The notes under the pieces are model-generated. The model had not been told where the DNA came from. It did no database searches and saw only the letters and a list, made by a program, of their open reading frames with translations. A DNA stretch of 64,000 bases from positions 1 to 64,000 of the forward strand of contig CASDWY010000012.1 in NCBI GenBank assembly GCA_949284985.1, written 5' to 3'. Below are positions 51,982-62,018 of this stretch, one piece after another (the first letter of the stretch is position 1; each line of letters begins with the position of its first letter). Made by a program: the position numbers and the translations under genes. This stretch comes from an uncultured bacterium. Its GTDB lineage: Bacteria > Cyanobacteriota > Vampirovibrionia > Gastranaerophilales > Gastranaerophilaceae.

Positions 51982-52716
51982 ATGAAAAAAGTATTTTCAA
52001 CATTATTATTAACGTCTTTGTTATCATTTAATATGGCAGCGTTTGCGGATATTAATCTTGCGACGGAACAAGCAAAATCAACTCCGCAGCCAGTTATTGA
52101 ACATTTGAAGAATGGTAAAGGACAAATTAAAACTGTAAGAATTTTTGAAGATAAAGCAGTATTGGTAAAAGGTAATATTATTAAAATTGCTTTTGCTCAA
52201 GATTTTACAACTAAAGGAATTAAGGTAGGAGACAAAGTTAATTTTGTTTTGAAAGAGAATTTAGAGACAAAGGAAGGTAGAATAATACTTCCGGCAGGTA
52301 CACAAATTATAGCAACGGCAAAAGAATTTGAAGCAGCAAAATCTTTTAACAGAAATGCAAAGCTTTTGTTGGAAATTGGAGATTTAGTTTTACCTAACGG
52401 TCAAACAGGAACTATTTCAGCTCAAGTTAATGCTAAAAACGGAATATTAAAACGTTCAGGCTGGAATATTTTTGCAAAAATTTCAGAGTGGACAGTTGGA
52501 TTGCTTGGAGTAGGAGCAGGAGCAGGAGCAGCAATTGCTGCTGGTTCAGGAGCTGTTGGAGTTGGCTGTTTAGCTATTGGCTTGCCTATTGGGGCAGGCG
52601 TTGGTTTGATTACTGGGGTTGTAACTCCGGGAATTAATTATCGAGTTAAAGCCGGAAAAGAAATTTCAATTGTATTAGTAGATGATTTGGATATAATTGT
52701 CAAGGAAACTTTATAG
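51982..52716 (+). CDS. exported glycine-zipper protein
   Basis: A 244-aa protein with a signal peptide (MKKVFSTLLLTSLLSFNMAA-FA, cleavage before DINLAT). The middle has beta strands (IIKIAFAQDFTTKGIKVGDK ... EGRIILPAGTQIIATAKEF) resembling OB/TrbI-like export proteins. Residues about 170-215 are a glycine-zipper run (LLGVGAGAGAAIAAGSGAVG), probably membrane-inserting. Function unknown. GAGGTGGAATT precedes the ATG. Confidence 0.75.
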   Translation: MKKVFSTLLLTSLLSFNMAAFADINLATEQAKSTPQPVIEHLKNGKGQIKTVRIFEDKAVLVKGNIIKIAFAQDFTTKGIKVGDKVNFVLKENLETKEGRIILPAGTQIIATAKEFEAAKSFNRNAKLLLEIGDLVLPNGQTGTISAQVNAKNGILKRSGWNIFAKISEWTVGLLGVGAGAGAAIAAGSGAVGVGCLAIGLPIGAGVGLITGVVTPGINYRVKAGKEISIVLVDDLDIIVKETL

Positions 52717-52728
52717 TTTTTATTTTAT

Positions 52729-52752
52729 GGGCCGCCTTTGGCGGCCCTTTTT
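52729..52752 (+). terminator. rho-independent terminator
   Basis: GGGCCGCC-TTT-GGCGGCCC followed by TTTTT, 13 bases after the stop of the exported protein gene. Confidence 0.95.
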
Positions 52753-52856
52753 ATTGTTTTAATAAGATTACCCGAAAGGTTAATTATTATTTTATATTTA
52801 TGATAAAATTAAAGTAAAAATAGATGCATAAATTTTAGGGATGAGGATTACATATA

Positions 52857-55562
52857 ATGTTGAGTTTACTTTTAAAGCTGTTAGGAGATCCAAACGAAAG
52901 AAAAATAAAAAAAATAATGCCTATAGTAGAGCATATAAATGCGTTGGAACCGGAGTTTGAAAAACTTTCTGATGAACAGCTCAGAGCAAAAACGGATGAG
53001 TTTAAAGAAATACTTTCAAAAAGACCAACCTCTGCAAATTTGTTAGAGGATAGAAAGCTTGAAAAAGAAGCTCTTGATAAAATCTTACCCGAAGCGTTTG
53101 CAACTGTAAGAGAGGCTGGAAAACGTGTTTTAAATATGCGTCATTTTGATGTTCAGTTGGTAGGAGGGATTTTTTTACACGAAGCTCATATTGCAGAGAT
53201 GAGAACAGGTGAAGGAAAAACTCTTGTTGCTACTTTGCCCGCATATCTTAATGCACTTACAGGGAAAGGTGTTCATGTTATTACTGTAAATGACTATTTG
53301 GCAAAGCGTGATAGTGAGTGGATGGGACAAATCTATAAGTTTTTAGGGCTTAGTGTAGGTGTTGTCCTTTCTGATAGAACAAACAATAATTTTGAAACGA
53401 AAAAACTTGCATATGAATGTGATATAACTTATGGAACTAATAATGAGTTTGGCTTTGATTACTTAAGAGATAATATGGCTAGTTCTAAAGAGCAGCTTGT
53501 TCAAAGACCATTTAATTATGCAATTATAGACGAAGTTGATTCAATACTTATAGATGAGGCAAGAACTCCTCTTATTATTTCAGGAAGATTGGATAAATCT
53601 GCAGAGACATATAAACTTATGGCTAAAATTTCACCATTGTTAGAAAAAAATAAAGACTACGAGGTGGATGAAAAAAATAAAAATGTTATACTGACTGAAG
53701 AAGGGATAGATAGAGCACAAGAGCTTATTGGTGTAAGCGATCTTTTTGATATTTCTACTCAATATGCGCACCATCTTTTGCAAGCTTTAAAAGCAAAAGA
53801 GCTGTTTAAGCGTGATACAGATTATGTAGTTAAAAATGGCGAAGTCGTTATTGTAGATGAGTTTACCGGTCGTTTGATGGAAGGCAGACGTTGGTCTGAT
53901 GGGCTTCATCAAGCAGTAGAAGCAAAAGAGGGTGTAAAAATTCAAGATGAAACACAGACGCTGGCGAGCATAACTTTCCAAAATTTGTTTAGGTTATATC
54001 CAAAGCTTTCTGGTATGACAGGCACAGCAATGACGGAAGAAGCGGAGTTTGGAAAAATTTATAATTTAGAAGTTACGGTTATTCCAACAAACAAAAAAGA
54101 TATAAGAAAAGATATGCCTGATGTTGTATACAAAGGAGAAATTCAAAAGTATAAAGCGGTTGTCGATGAAATTATTGAAATGAATAAACAAGGTCGACCG
54201 GTTCTTGTAGGAACAATAAGTATAGATAAGTCAGAGTATCTTTCTAAGTTGTTGAAGGAACGAGGAATAAAGCATAATGTACTGAATGCCAAACATCACG
54301 AAAGAGAAGCATATATTATTGCACAAGCTGGGCATTATGGTGCTGTTACGATAGCAACAAACATGGCAGGGCGCGGAACAGATATTTTGCTTGGAGGTAA
54401 CCCGGAATATCTTGCCAAAGAAGAATTGGAGAAAAAAGGTATTACAGCGGAATCTGCTAATTATGAAACGATTAAAAATTATGCGCTTGAGCAAGCAAGA
54501 AAAACATGCGAAGCGGATCATAAAAAAGTTGTGGCAGCCGGGGGATTGCATGTAATTGGTACTGAACGTCATGAATCAAGGCGAATAGATAATCAGTTAA
54601 GAGGTCGTGCAGCTCGACAAGGTGACCCTGGCTCAACAAGATTTTTCTTGTCTTTGGAAGATAATCTTATGCGGATTTTTGGTGGTGATAAAGTCATAAA
54701 TATTATGAATGCTCTTAATGTAGAAGATGATATGGCAATAGAACATAGCATAATAACAAGACAAATAGAAGCTGCTCAGCGAAAGGTGGAAGTTTATCAT
54801 TTTGATATTCGTAAAAATGTGCTTGAGTATGATGATGTTATGAACATGCAGCGTGAAAAGTTTTATAATCAGCGTCGTAGAGTTCTTTTTGGTACTGATT
54901 TGCGTGAAGATATAAATTACATGATAGAGCGTGAAACCAATCGTATTATAAGTAGTTATATCTCACCGGAAATGAATCCAAATGAGTATATATATGAAGA
55001 TGTGCAAGGTTTAATTAGAGAAGTTCATTCAATGATGCCGCAATTAAGTAGTTTTGATGTGAAAGATGTTCAAGGACTAAAATTTGATCTTTTATATGAA
55101 AAGCTTAAAAATCTTGCATTAAGTGCTTATAAGCAGCATGAAGAAAATACTATTAATTTTTATAATAGCGTGCTTTCTCAATATGAAGAAAATCCTGAGC
55201 TGCAAGTAGCATTTTCTTCTAACAATATAATGCGAGGACTGGAAAAAGATATTCTATTAAGAGTTGTTGATAATAAGTGGATTGATCATCTTCATAACAT
55301 AGATATGCTTCGAGAAGGGATAGGGCTGAGGGCATATGGGCAAAAAGATCCGCTTATAGAGTATAAACGTGAAGCTTATGATTTATTTAATAAAATGATG
55401 TATGAAATTCAATCAGAAACAGTACGACATTTGTTTAGAGCAAAGTTTGGCTTTCAAATTCTAAATATGGCAGGTGATGAAATTGTTGAAGAAAAACAAA
55501 TGTCAGATGAAGTTTTTATGCATCCGGATGAAACAGGGATTGTTGAAAAAGAAGATATTTAA
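52857..55562 (+). CDS. secA: preprotein translocase ATPase SecA
   Basis: A 901-aa SecA: Walker [34 protein letters not shown], the cross-linking domain, [42 protein letters not shown] and the helical wing and scaffold with [26 protein letters not shown]. SecA drives protein export through SecYEG. The C-terminal zinc-binding SecB site (CxCxnC) is absent; the end is acidic ([11 protein letters not shown]). It has its own promoter region and terminator. Confidence 0.97.
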   Translation: MLSLLLKLLGDPNERKIKKIMPIVEHINALEPEFEKLSDEQLRAKTDEFKEILSKRPTSANLLEDRKLEKEALDKILPEAFATVREAGKRVLNMRHFDVQLVGGIFLHEAHIAEMRTGEGKTLVATLPAYLNALTGKGVHVITVNDYLAKRDSEWMGQIYKFLGLSVGVVLSDRTNNNFETKKLAYECDITYGTNNEFGFDYLRDNMASSKEQLVQRPFNYAIIDEVDSILIDEARTPLIISGRLDKSAETYKLMAKISPLLEKNKDYEVDEKNKNVILTEEGIDRAQELIGVSDLFDISTQYAHHLLQALKAKELFKRDTDYVVKNGEVVIVDEFTGRLMEGRRWSDGLHQAVEAKEGVKIQDETQTLASITFQNLFRLYPKLSGMTGTAMTEEAEFGKIYNLEVTVIPTNKKDIRKDMPDVVYKGEIQKYKAVVDEIIEMNKQGRPVLVGTISIDKSEYLSKLLKERGIKHNVLNAKHHEREAYIIAQAGHYGAVTIATNMAGRGTDILLGGNPEYLAKEELEKKGITAESANYETIKNYALEQARKTCEADHKKVVAAGGLHVIGTERHESRRIDNQLRGRAARQGDPGSTRFFLSLEDNLMRIFGGDKVINIMNALNVEDDMAIEHSIITRQIEAAQRKVEVYHFDIRKNVLEYDDVMNMQREKFYNQRRRVLFGTDLREDINYMIERETNRIISSYISPEMNPNEYIYEDVQGLIREVHSMMPQLSSFDVKDVQGLKFDLLYEKLKNLALSAYKQHEENTINFYNSVLSQYEENPELQVAFSSNNIMRGLEKDILLRVVDNKWIDHLHNIDMLREGIGLRAYGQKDPLIEYKREAYDLFNKMMYEIQSETVRHLFRAKFGFQILNMAGDEIVEEKQMSDEVFMHPDETGIVEKEDI

Positions 55563-55563
55563 G

Positions 55564-55589
55564 AAAAAAGCCGCGATTTGCGGCTTTTT
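55564..55589 (+). terminator. secA terminator
   Basis: AAAAAAGCCGC and GCGGCTTTTT form the stem, right after the secA stop. The opposite strand also has a T-run, so it can end the leftward small gene as well. Confidence 0.92.
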
Positions 55590-55593
55590 AAAT

Positions 55594-55815
55594 TTATAGG
55601 AAAAAATTATTTTTGTTTTTTTGCTTTGTGAGGTCTTCATCATCGTATTCATTTGAACCAGGAAATAATAAAAACGAGGGATTGTTATTATTTGGTGCTG
55701 AATCAAATAAATTTTGTTCTTGTGTTAATTTTTTTTGAGTGTTAGGACCGTTAACTTGAAGATTAACACGAGCATAATTAAAGTTATTAATATTGTAAAT
55801 ATCATTGATACTCAT
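55594..55815 (-). CDS. small asparagine-rich protein
   Basis: A 73-aa protein (MSINDIYNINNFNYARVNLQ...), asparagine- and glutamine-rich, with no recognised motif. The start has GGAAAGTGATGAACAA upstream. It ends at the secA terminator on the other strand. Several proteins of this window (58248, 35785) have similar disordered N-terminal character, so it may be one of a lineage-specific set. Confidence 0.55.
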   Translation of the reverse strand: MSINDIYNINNFNYARVNLQVNGPNTQKKLTQEQNLFDSAPNNNNPSFLLFPGSNEYDDEDLTKQKNKNNFFL

Positions 55816-55968
55816 TTGTTCATCACTTTCCTTACTTTTATCTTAATAATGTTTTCGGTAAAATCAAAAATAACTTTATAGTTAAATAAATATATTTGTA
55901 AACTTAAAATCAAAGCACACTTGCAGCAAGGATTTTAAGGAAAAAATCGATTTAACATATCTTAATAA

Positions 55969-57102
55969 TTAAAAATTTATGCCCAAAGAATTTTTTAAGT
56001 AACTGTATTTTTCATAGTATTCATTAGGATTTTCTTTTGCAGCGAGTATTTTGTCTTGATTTTTAATAAAAAGACTTGCCAAGTTTGGGTCGAATTGTGA
56101 GCCTGCGCAGCGCTCTATTTCAGCAATTGCAGTTGCATGGTCTAGAGCTTTTCTATAGGAGCGAGTAGAGGTCATAGCATCATAAGTATCAGCTATGGCA
56201 ATTATTCTAGCAGAAATAGGAATATCTTCACCTTTGAGTCCAAGTGGGTATCCTTTTCCATCCCAACGTTCATGGTGTGTTTTAAGCCAATTAGAAATAA
56301 TTTTTAATTTTTTTATTTTTTTAACTATTTTTTCACCTTGTTCAGGGTGTGATTTCATTATTTCAAATTCTTCATCAGTTAATTTACCTGGCTTACATAA
56401 AATCTTTTGTGGAATTCCAACTTTTCCTATGTCATGCAAAAGACCAGCGGTTTCAATTTCTTCAAGAGTTATGTCATCTAACCCGAGTTCTTTTGCCAGT
56501 ATTAAGGAGTATAAAGTCACACGAAGTGAGTGACCATGAGTATATGGATCTTTTGCGTCCAAGGCGGAAGAAATTGATTTTATTGTTTTGTAGAACAGTT
56601 CTCTAAGGTCTTTTAGCATTTCTAACTTATTATTAGACAAATCAAATTTATTTATGCCGCTTTTAACAACTTCAGTTAATTCAATTGGATCAAAAGGTTT
56701 AAGTATATATTGATATATTTGGCATTCATTTATAGATTCAACCATAATATCAGTATCGGCTTGTCCAGTGAGCAAAATTTTTATTATATTCGGGTATGTT
56801 TTAGATATTTTTTTAAGGAAATCGGTTCCGCTCATTTCCGGCATGCGTTGATCGCTAACAATTAGCGAGATGTCATTCCCGTGGTCAGAAACAATTTCAA
56901 GTGCTTGTTTTCCGTCGTGAGCTGTTAAAATATCGTATTTGCCGCGTAAGGTTCTTTTCAGCAGTTGTAAATTGTTTTCTTCGTCGTCAACAATTAGTAT
57001 GGTATGCTTTTCATTTGCCGAACTCGCCAAAAGGACTTGCTCTATACTGTTATTTAAAAATTCTGCTTGGCTTTCTTTAAGACAGTCCATGTTTGTTTCC
57101 AT
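55969..57102 (-). CDS. response regulator with HD-GYP output domain
   Basis: A 377-aa RpfG-like protein. The receiver domain (about 33-155) has the phospho-acceptor in LIVSDQRMPEMSG and the conserved Lys in YILKPFDPIEL; the HD-GYP domain follows (TAGLLHDIGKVGIP, LKTHHERWDGKGYPLGLKGE, IADTYDAMTSTRSYRKAL). All metal ligands are intact, so it should hydrolyse cyclic-di-GMP under control of an unlinked kinase. A start at Met5 is also possible. It is the catalytically complete counterpart of the degenerate protein at 38317. Confidence 0.93.
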   Translation of the reverse strand: METNMDCLKESQAEFLNNSIEQVLLASSANEKHTILIVDDEENNLQLLKRTLRGKYDILTAHDGKQALEIVSDHGNDISLIVSDQRMPEMSGTDFLKKISKTYPNIIKILLTGQADTDIMVESINECQIYQYILKPFDPIELTEVVKSGINKFDLSNNKLEMLKDLRELFYKTIKSISSALDAKDPYTHGHSLRVTLYSLILAKELGLDDITLEEIETAGLLHDIGKVGIPQKILCKPGKLTDEEFEIMKSHPEQGEKIVKKIKKLKIISNWLKTHHERWDGKGYPLGLKGEDIPISARIIAIADTYDAMTSTRSYRKALDHATAIAEIERCAGSQFDPNLASLFIKNQDKILAAKENPNEYYEKYSYLKNSLGINF

Positions 57103-57285
57103 AATTATTCCACACTAATAAGACGGTTATTTAACTGTAAAACTTTAATTATATTTAAGTCAAATTTACATCCATTTACAATTATAACATTTTTTTATAT
57201 TGTTGTATACAGTATATTTTTTGCTTGAAATGAAGTGGTGTTTGAAATAAAATTGAGTTGTATAGGAGTATTAAAGGAGAAAATT

Positions 57286-58062
57286 ATGTCTAGAAAACCT
57301 ATTATTGCAGGAAACTGGAAAATGCATAAATTGCAATCTGAATCAGCAGAGCTTGTAAATGCAGTTATGGCAGAGCTTCGTTCTATAGATAAAGCGGATT
57401 TACCGGAAGTCATTGTAGCACCTGTATTTACTTCTTTGTATGCGGTTAGGAAAGCGATGGATGATTGTGGTTGTGGTAAGGTTAAGCTTGCTGCACAAAA
57501 TTGCTATTATGAGCCTCAAGGAGCTTATACTGGTGAAGTTTCTACTGAAATGGTTAAGGATGCAGGTGTTGATTATGTTATTATTGGTCACTCTGAAAGA
57601 AGACAGTATTTTGGTGAAACTGATGAAATGATTAACAAAAAAGCAAAAGCAATTATAGCAAATGGACTTATTCCAATTATATGTTGTGGTGAAACTTTAG
57701 AGCAAAGAGAAGCAGGTGTAACTGATAAACATATAGAAACACAAATCAGAGCTGCTCTTGACGGAATTTCATCAGAAGATGTTGCAAAGTCTGTTATTGC
57801 TTATGAACCAATATGGGCAATAGGAACAGGAAAAACCTGTGATTCAGATGAAGCAAATCGTGTAATTGCTATGATTAGAGGAGTTGTTAAGTCAGTTGCT
57901 GGTGAAAATGCAGCAAATGCTATAAGAATTCTTTATGGTGGAAGCGTTAAGCCTGAAACAATTGAAGAACAGATGTCTAAATCAGATATAGACGGAGCTT
58001 TAGTTGGCGGTGCAAGTTTAAAAGCAGATAGTTTTGCTAAAATTGTTCGTGGAGCAATGTAA
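57286..58062 (+). CDS. tpiA: triose-phosphate isomerase
   Basis: A 258-aa TIM: Lys in AGNWKMHK, VIIGHSERRQYF with the catalytic His, AYEPIWAIGTGKTC with the catalytic Glu, and ILYGGSVKPET for phosphate binding. It interconverts dihydroxyacetone phosphate and glyceraldehyde 3-phosphate. The ATG at 57286 has AAAGGAG in front; a longer frame begins at 57235 but lacks a ribosome site. Confidence 0.97.
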   Translation: MSRKPIIAGNWKMHKLQSESAELVNAVMAELRSIDKADLPEVIVAPVFTSLYAVRKAMDDCGCGKVKLAAQNCYYEPQGAYTGEVSTEMVKDAGVDYVIIGHSERRQYFGETDEMINKKAKAIIANGLIPIICCGETLEQREAGVTDKHIETQIRAALDGISSEDVAKSVIAYEPIWAIGTGKTCDSDEANRVIAMIRGVVKSVAGENAANAIRILYGGSVKPETIEEQMSKSDIDGALVGGASLKADSFAKIVRGAM

Positions 58063-58083
58063 TTTAATTAAAAAATATATTTA

Positions 58084-58115
58084 GAACGACAAGTTTTATC
58101 TTGTCGTTCTTTTTT
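58084..58115 (+). terminator. tpiA terminator
   Basis: GAACGACAAG-TTTTAT-CTTGTCGTTC followed by TTTTTT, 21 bases after the stop. Confidence 0.95.
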
Positions 58116-58247
58116 GACTAAAAGCAAATTTTCATTAAATTAAACATGGCTTTTCTCATCCTCTTAAATGATTTTTACAGAAAAATCTTTATTTGAGCGG
58201 TGTTTAAAGGTAAAATAGTTAGGGTAGCATCAGTTAGAATTAAGGTT

Positions 58248-59639
58248 ATGTACAATTCGCTTTATCCTGTAAATGTAAAGCCATACGCTGTTAATAGAGG
58301 GTATGTAAAACGCAAGGAAGATGAAGATAATCCTTCTTCTGGTTCTAAGGCGCAAATGCAAGAAGCGCAAGAGCAAAATAGTTCTCAAAAGACTTTTGAA
58401 AAAAAAGACAATTATACCTCATTTCCTCGTCAGCAATATCCAAATGGACAGCAAACAGCAATAGATTACTCAAGATCAACAGTAAATGTTGCACAAATTA
58501 TTACTGATTTTAAGAATACCACTGCAGCTATTGGTGCACCTGATGATATTAAGTCTGAGGTTGAAACATACCTTGGATTGATTGAAAAAGAATCTTTAAA
58601 AACTGATCCAAACGGGAAAATTATTCAAACTAATTTAAAAACAGCGTCAAAAGTTTTGGATAATTATATTGCAGATACGCTTAAAAAGCCTTCGGATGTT
58701 GTAGAAAAGTGGATTGATGCATTGTTTTTGCAAAAGATTGATTTTCGATCTGATCCGACTGCAATTAATCCGGCATTTCAAGTACAGTTGCCACAGAAAC
58801 AAGAGCAGCCAGATACAATAGTTGAAACAATTAATAAGCAGGAAGATGTTGTTAAGGATTCTTCTAAATATTCTTTAACCCCACAAAATAAAGAGGTCAA
58901 AATGGCATATTTTAAGGGTAGGAAGTATGCAGCTATTAACGATACAGACAAAGCGCTTTCTGCGTTTGAAAATGCTTTGAAGTTGGCAGATGAAACTGAG
59001 GATGAAAGTGCTAAACCTCTTATATTTTTAGAAGTTGCTAAAATTTATGATGGGCATGATTTGCTGCCACAAGCTTTAACTCTTTATAATAAAGCAGCTG
59101 TAAATACTCAAGATCCAACTCTTAAGACTAAGGCATATTATGCAATGGCGAAAATTTATGATGATGCTGTGCAATTTCATCCGGCAATGGAACATTATTA
59201 TGCTTCAATTGCTTTTGCAGGTGAAACTGAAAATTTGAAAAGTCAGACGTTCTCATTAATGAGGATTGCTAAAATGTATGCAGACAGATATAATTCACAA
59301 GAAGCACAAAATTATTATCAAAATGCTCAAAAAATAGCTGAAGAAACTAAAAATGATAAGCTTGCTGCAGAAGTTTATCAAGTTTCTGCAGGAAAAATGA
59401 GTACGCTTAATGAAACCAAGCCTGCTTTAGATTATTATAAAAAATCAAGCTATTATTTTAGCCAAACAAATGATGCTATTGAACTTGCTAGTAATTATGA
59501 TAAATCCTCTGATTTGATGTTGCAGTTGGGTAACAAAAATAAAGCTAAAGCCTTATTAGAAAAGGCAAAAAACATATATAAACAAAACAATTCACCAAAG
59601 GAAGTTTTTCGTATTGAGCAAAAGCTTTTAGCAATATAG
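58248..59639 (+). CDS. TPR-repeat protein
   Basis: A 463-aa protein. The first 200 residues are polar and partly disordered (MYNSLYPVNVKPYAVNRGYV), then from about 225 a TPR superhelix: YFKGRKYAAINDTDKALSAF, KPLIFLEVAKIYDGHDLLPQ, AYYAMAKIYDDAVQFHPAME, SLMRIAKMYADRYNSQEAQN and LAAEVYQVSAGKMSTLNETK show the 34-residue spacing. No signal peptide. The ATG at 58248 is preceded by TTAAGGTT; a GTG at 58200 would add 16 residues. Scaffolding role inferred. Confidence 0.75.
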   Translation: MYNSLYPVNVKPYAVNRGYVKRKEDEDNPSSGSKAQMQEAQEQNSSQKTFEKKDNYTSFPRQQYPNGQQTAIDYSRSTVNVAQIITDFKNTTAAIGAPDDIKSEVETYLGLIEKESLKTDPNGKIIQTNLKTASKVLDNYIADTLKKPSDVVEKWIDALFLQKIDFRSDPTAINPAFQVQLPQKQEQPDTIVETINKQEDVVKDSSKYSLTPQNKEVKMAYFKGRKYAAINDTDKALSAFENALKLADETEDESAKPLIFLEVAKIYDGHDLLPQALTLYNKAAVNTQDPTLKTKAYYAMAKIYDDAVQFHPAMEHYYASIAFAGETENLKSQTFSLMRIAKMYADRYNSQEAQNYYQNAQKIAEETKNDKLAAEVYQVSAGKMSTLNETKPALDYYKKSSYYFSQTNDAIELASNYDKSSDLMLQLGNKNKAKALLEKAKNIYKQNNSPKEVFRIEQKLLAI

Positions 59640-59640
59640 A

Positions 59641-60957
59641 TTATATGGAGCGGCGGAGTTTTTTGTTTTGGACGATTCTATGTCCGTTTACGTAAACCAT
59701 ATCAGGGTTTTCTTTTTGAAGTACAGCGTTGTAATTTTCGTTATCTTCCAGTTGGAATACGTTAAAATCTGCGTGTTTTCCTTTAGTTAAAGAGCCTATT
59801 ATAGAGTCCAGTCTGAGAATTTTAGCCGGGTAAATTGTTAAATGTTTTAAAAGGTCTATAGTATTTAAAACTCCATTTTGATTAGCATAGTTAGCTTCGT
59901 TGATAAGACTGTGATCTTCACCAATATTGAAATAGCTTTCTGTACCAAATCCAAAATTTTCACCAAAAAGGTCTACTACATCTTTAAATTCTTGTTTTCT
60001 ACCATGATTAATGTCATCGTAGCGAGGTGAGTATACAAATTTTACCGAGGTGTCTGCAAGCTCTTCAAATTCACTTTTTGAAAGGTAGTTTGCGTTTGCA
60101 ACAAGAACTTTTTTAGATAGCACATTTAGGTCTGTTAGGTATTCTACAGGCGAAATATTTCTTTTGTATGGTGTAAGTTTTCTCATCCCAAGATACATGT
60201 GAAGCATATCTATGTCAGAAAAACCATGTTTTAACCAGTCCATTTCTTCTTGTGATTCGGCAATTCTTATAAGCATTAAAAGATTATTTTTACGGGCATA
60301 TTTTGATATAATTTTCCATAAGCGTTTGTGCACCATAGATAAAGACGATGGTGCAACTCCTATAAACATATTGTCTGATTTGTTTTTAATAAAATATTCA
60401 ATTTTACTGCTTATAGCTTTGAATTCTCTTTTTCCTGTATCACTTGAATCTGCATATAATTCAAAAAACAAATAGGTTTTTATGGGGGTATTGTTGAGAA
60501 TTTCAAAGTATTTATTTTCTTTTGAGACTTGAGCAATACATGTTGTACCAGAGAGCATTGCTTTTTCCAGCCCATGTTTAAAAGAACGGATTTTTTCTGC
60601 CCGTTCCCAACAAAAATATTCTTTGTACATTCTAGCCAGCCTGCGCACGTAGCTGTTTTGAGGTATGCCTGCAAAAATGTATTTTCTTATAATATTTTTA
60701 AAAAGTCTTTTTATGCAAGATTTAAGAGTATTAGAACGATATTGGTTAATATCTGTATACTGTAATTGAGCAAAAAGGTTTATAAAACCGGGTGTAATAA
60801 CTGAGTTTCCAAAGTCTTTGACTTTTACAAGCTCGTCAAAATTTACTTTTTCGTGAGGTAAAACATCTACAACTTTGCCTTCATCGACTATTATATAGTG
60901 GTTTTCCAGGGGTTCACCCTCTGCTGTAATAATCCATTTTGCTTTGTATGCACGCAT
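59641..60957 (-). CDS. amidohydrolase-fold protein lacking the metal ligands
   Basis: A 438-aa protein with the shape of the MtaD/SsnA amidohydrolases: an N-terminal strand set KWIITAEGEPLENHYIIVDEGK, a TIM barrel and a C-terminal KGKHADFNVFQLEDNENY. Yet PGFIDxHxH has become PGFINLFAQLQY, the HxAE site is IRIAESQEE, HC-x-L became ANANYLSK, and the late Asp region is GTESYFN. All usual zinc or iron ligands are gone, so it is likely a pseudo-enzyme. It ends two bases from the TPR gene, convergent, and follows the membrane TPR gene at 60970 by 12 bases. Confidence 0.8.
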   Translation of the reverse strand: MRAYKAKWIITAEGEPLENHYIIVDEGKVVDVLPHEKVNFDELVKVKDFGNSVITPGFINLFAQLQYTDINQYRSNTLKSCIKRLFKNIIRKYIFAGIPQNSYVRRLARMYKEYFCWERAEKIRSFKHGLEKAMLSGTTCIAQVSKENKYFEILNNTPIKTYLFFELYADSSDTGKREFKAISSKIEYFIKNKSDNMFIGVAPSSLSMVHKRLWKIISKYARKNNLLMLIRIAESQEEMDWLKHGFSDIDMLHMYLGMRKLTPYKRNISPVEYLTDLNVLSKKVLVANANYLSKSEFEELADTSVKFVYSPRYDDINHGRKQEFKDVVDLFGENFGFGTESYFNIGEDHSLINEANYANQNGVLNTIDLLKHLTIYPAKILRLDSIIGSLTKGKHADFNVFQLEDNENYNAVLQKENPDMVYVNGHRIVQNKKLRRSI

Positions 60958-60969
60958 TTTTTCCTCCGG

Positions 60970-61968
60970 TTAAGAGCCTTTGTTTATTTTAATTTGTTTT
61001 TGTATTTTCTCTGCCATGCCATGTCTTCCAAGTGCAGAGTAGCATTTAACCATGTCTTCTCTTAGGTTGTCGATATTCTTTTTCAAATAATAGTGATCAG
61101 GAAGTTTTTTTATTACAGCATATGCATCGTTGAAGTAACCGATAGCGGTTTCATTCCGCCCATTTGCGGCATATGCCGAGGCAAGCAGCCATTTTACATA
61201 TGCATATTTTGTTTTGTCTTTGCAGTTTCTTGTTTGTAATAAATCCAATAGTTTTGAATATACAAAAACTGCTTGATCAGGCATGTCATGCCTGATGTAC
61301 CAATTTGCTATTCTTTGAGAAATAACAATAACAGAGTCTATATCTAATTCTTTATATTTATTTGTTAAACGATAGGCATTTTGATAATATTTAGCTGCAA
61401 GTTTTTCATTTCCCAAGGCATAATATAAATCACCATAAAGTCTATTTATTGAAGCTAATTCGTTGCCATTTGTTTTAAGCTTAAGATAAAGATATTCCGC
61501 AAGTTTTAAATAATCTGAGGCTAGCTTGAAATCTTTTTTTTGAATATAGTATTCGACAACATACATTCTAACATATTCTGCATATTCTTTGGAGTTAAGT
61601 CCAAAAGATTCCATCATAAGGTACATGCCTTCTTTAATGGCTTCATCTGCCAAGTTAATTTGATTTAACTTTAAATAACAGATTGCTTTTCTGTATTGAA
61701 CTTCAATATATTTTTGTCGGTTAGACGGGATAAAGTCTGTTTTTGACAGGTATTTTACCGTATAGTTATAAAGATTAACTGCTGCATGGTATTCTCCGGA
61801 AAGTTGGAATCTATAGGCATTGTTCCAGATAAGGTTTCCGTATATAGCGTTGTTAATAAACCATCCCAAGAATAATATTAACGCAACAACTAATAGACCT
61901 TTTAAAAATGGTTTGATAAAATTCCTTAAAAACTTTCTTGTAAACTTTCTTACTTTATAAATATTCAT
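60970..61968 (-). CDS. membrane-anchored TPR protein
   Basis: A 332-aa protein with one N-terminal membrane segment (about 21-42, FLKGLLVVALILFLGWFIN) preceded by a basic stretch, and then TPR-type helices (AYRFQLSGEYHAAVNLYNYT, YRKAICYLKLNQINLADEAI, YGDLYYALGNEKLAAKYYQN, ASAYAANGRNETAIGYFNDA). The soluble part should lie outside the cytoplasm. It precedes the amidohydrolase-like gene in one operon. Confidence 0.75.
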   Translation of the reverse strand: MNIYKVRKFTRKFLRNFIKPFLKGLLVVALILFLGWFINNAIYGNLIWNNAYRFQLSGEYHAAVNLYNYTVKYLSKTDFIPSNRQKYIEVQYRKAICYLKLNQINLADEAIKEGMYLMMESFGLNSKEYAEYVRMYVVEYYIQKKDFKLASDYLKLAEYLYLKLKTNGNELASINRLYGDLYYALGNEKLAAKYYQNAYRLTNKYKELDIDSVIVISQRIANWYIRHDMPDQAVFVYSKLLDLLQTRNCKDKTKYAYVKWLLASAYAANGRNETAIGYFNDAYAVIKKLPDHYYLKKNIDNLREDMVKCYSALGRHGMAEKIQKQIKINKGS

Positions 61969-62018
61969 AATGACTATTAAACCATTATTTTATAGTATTT
62001 GCAAGACTATTAAGATTA

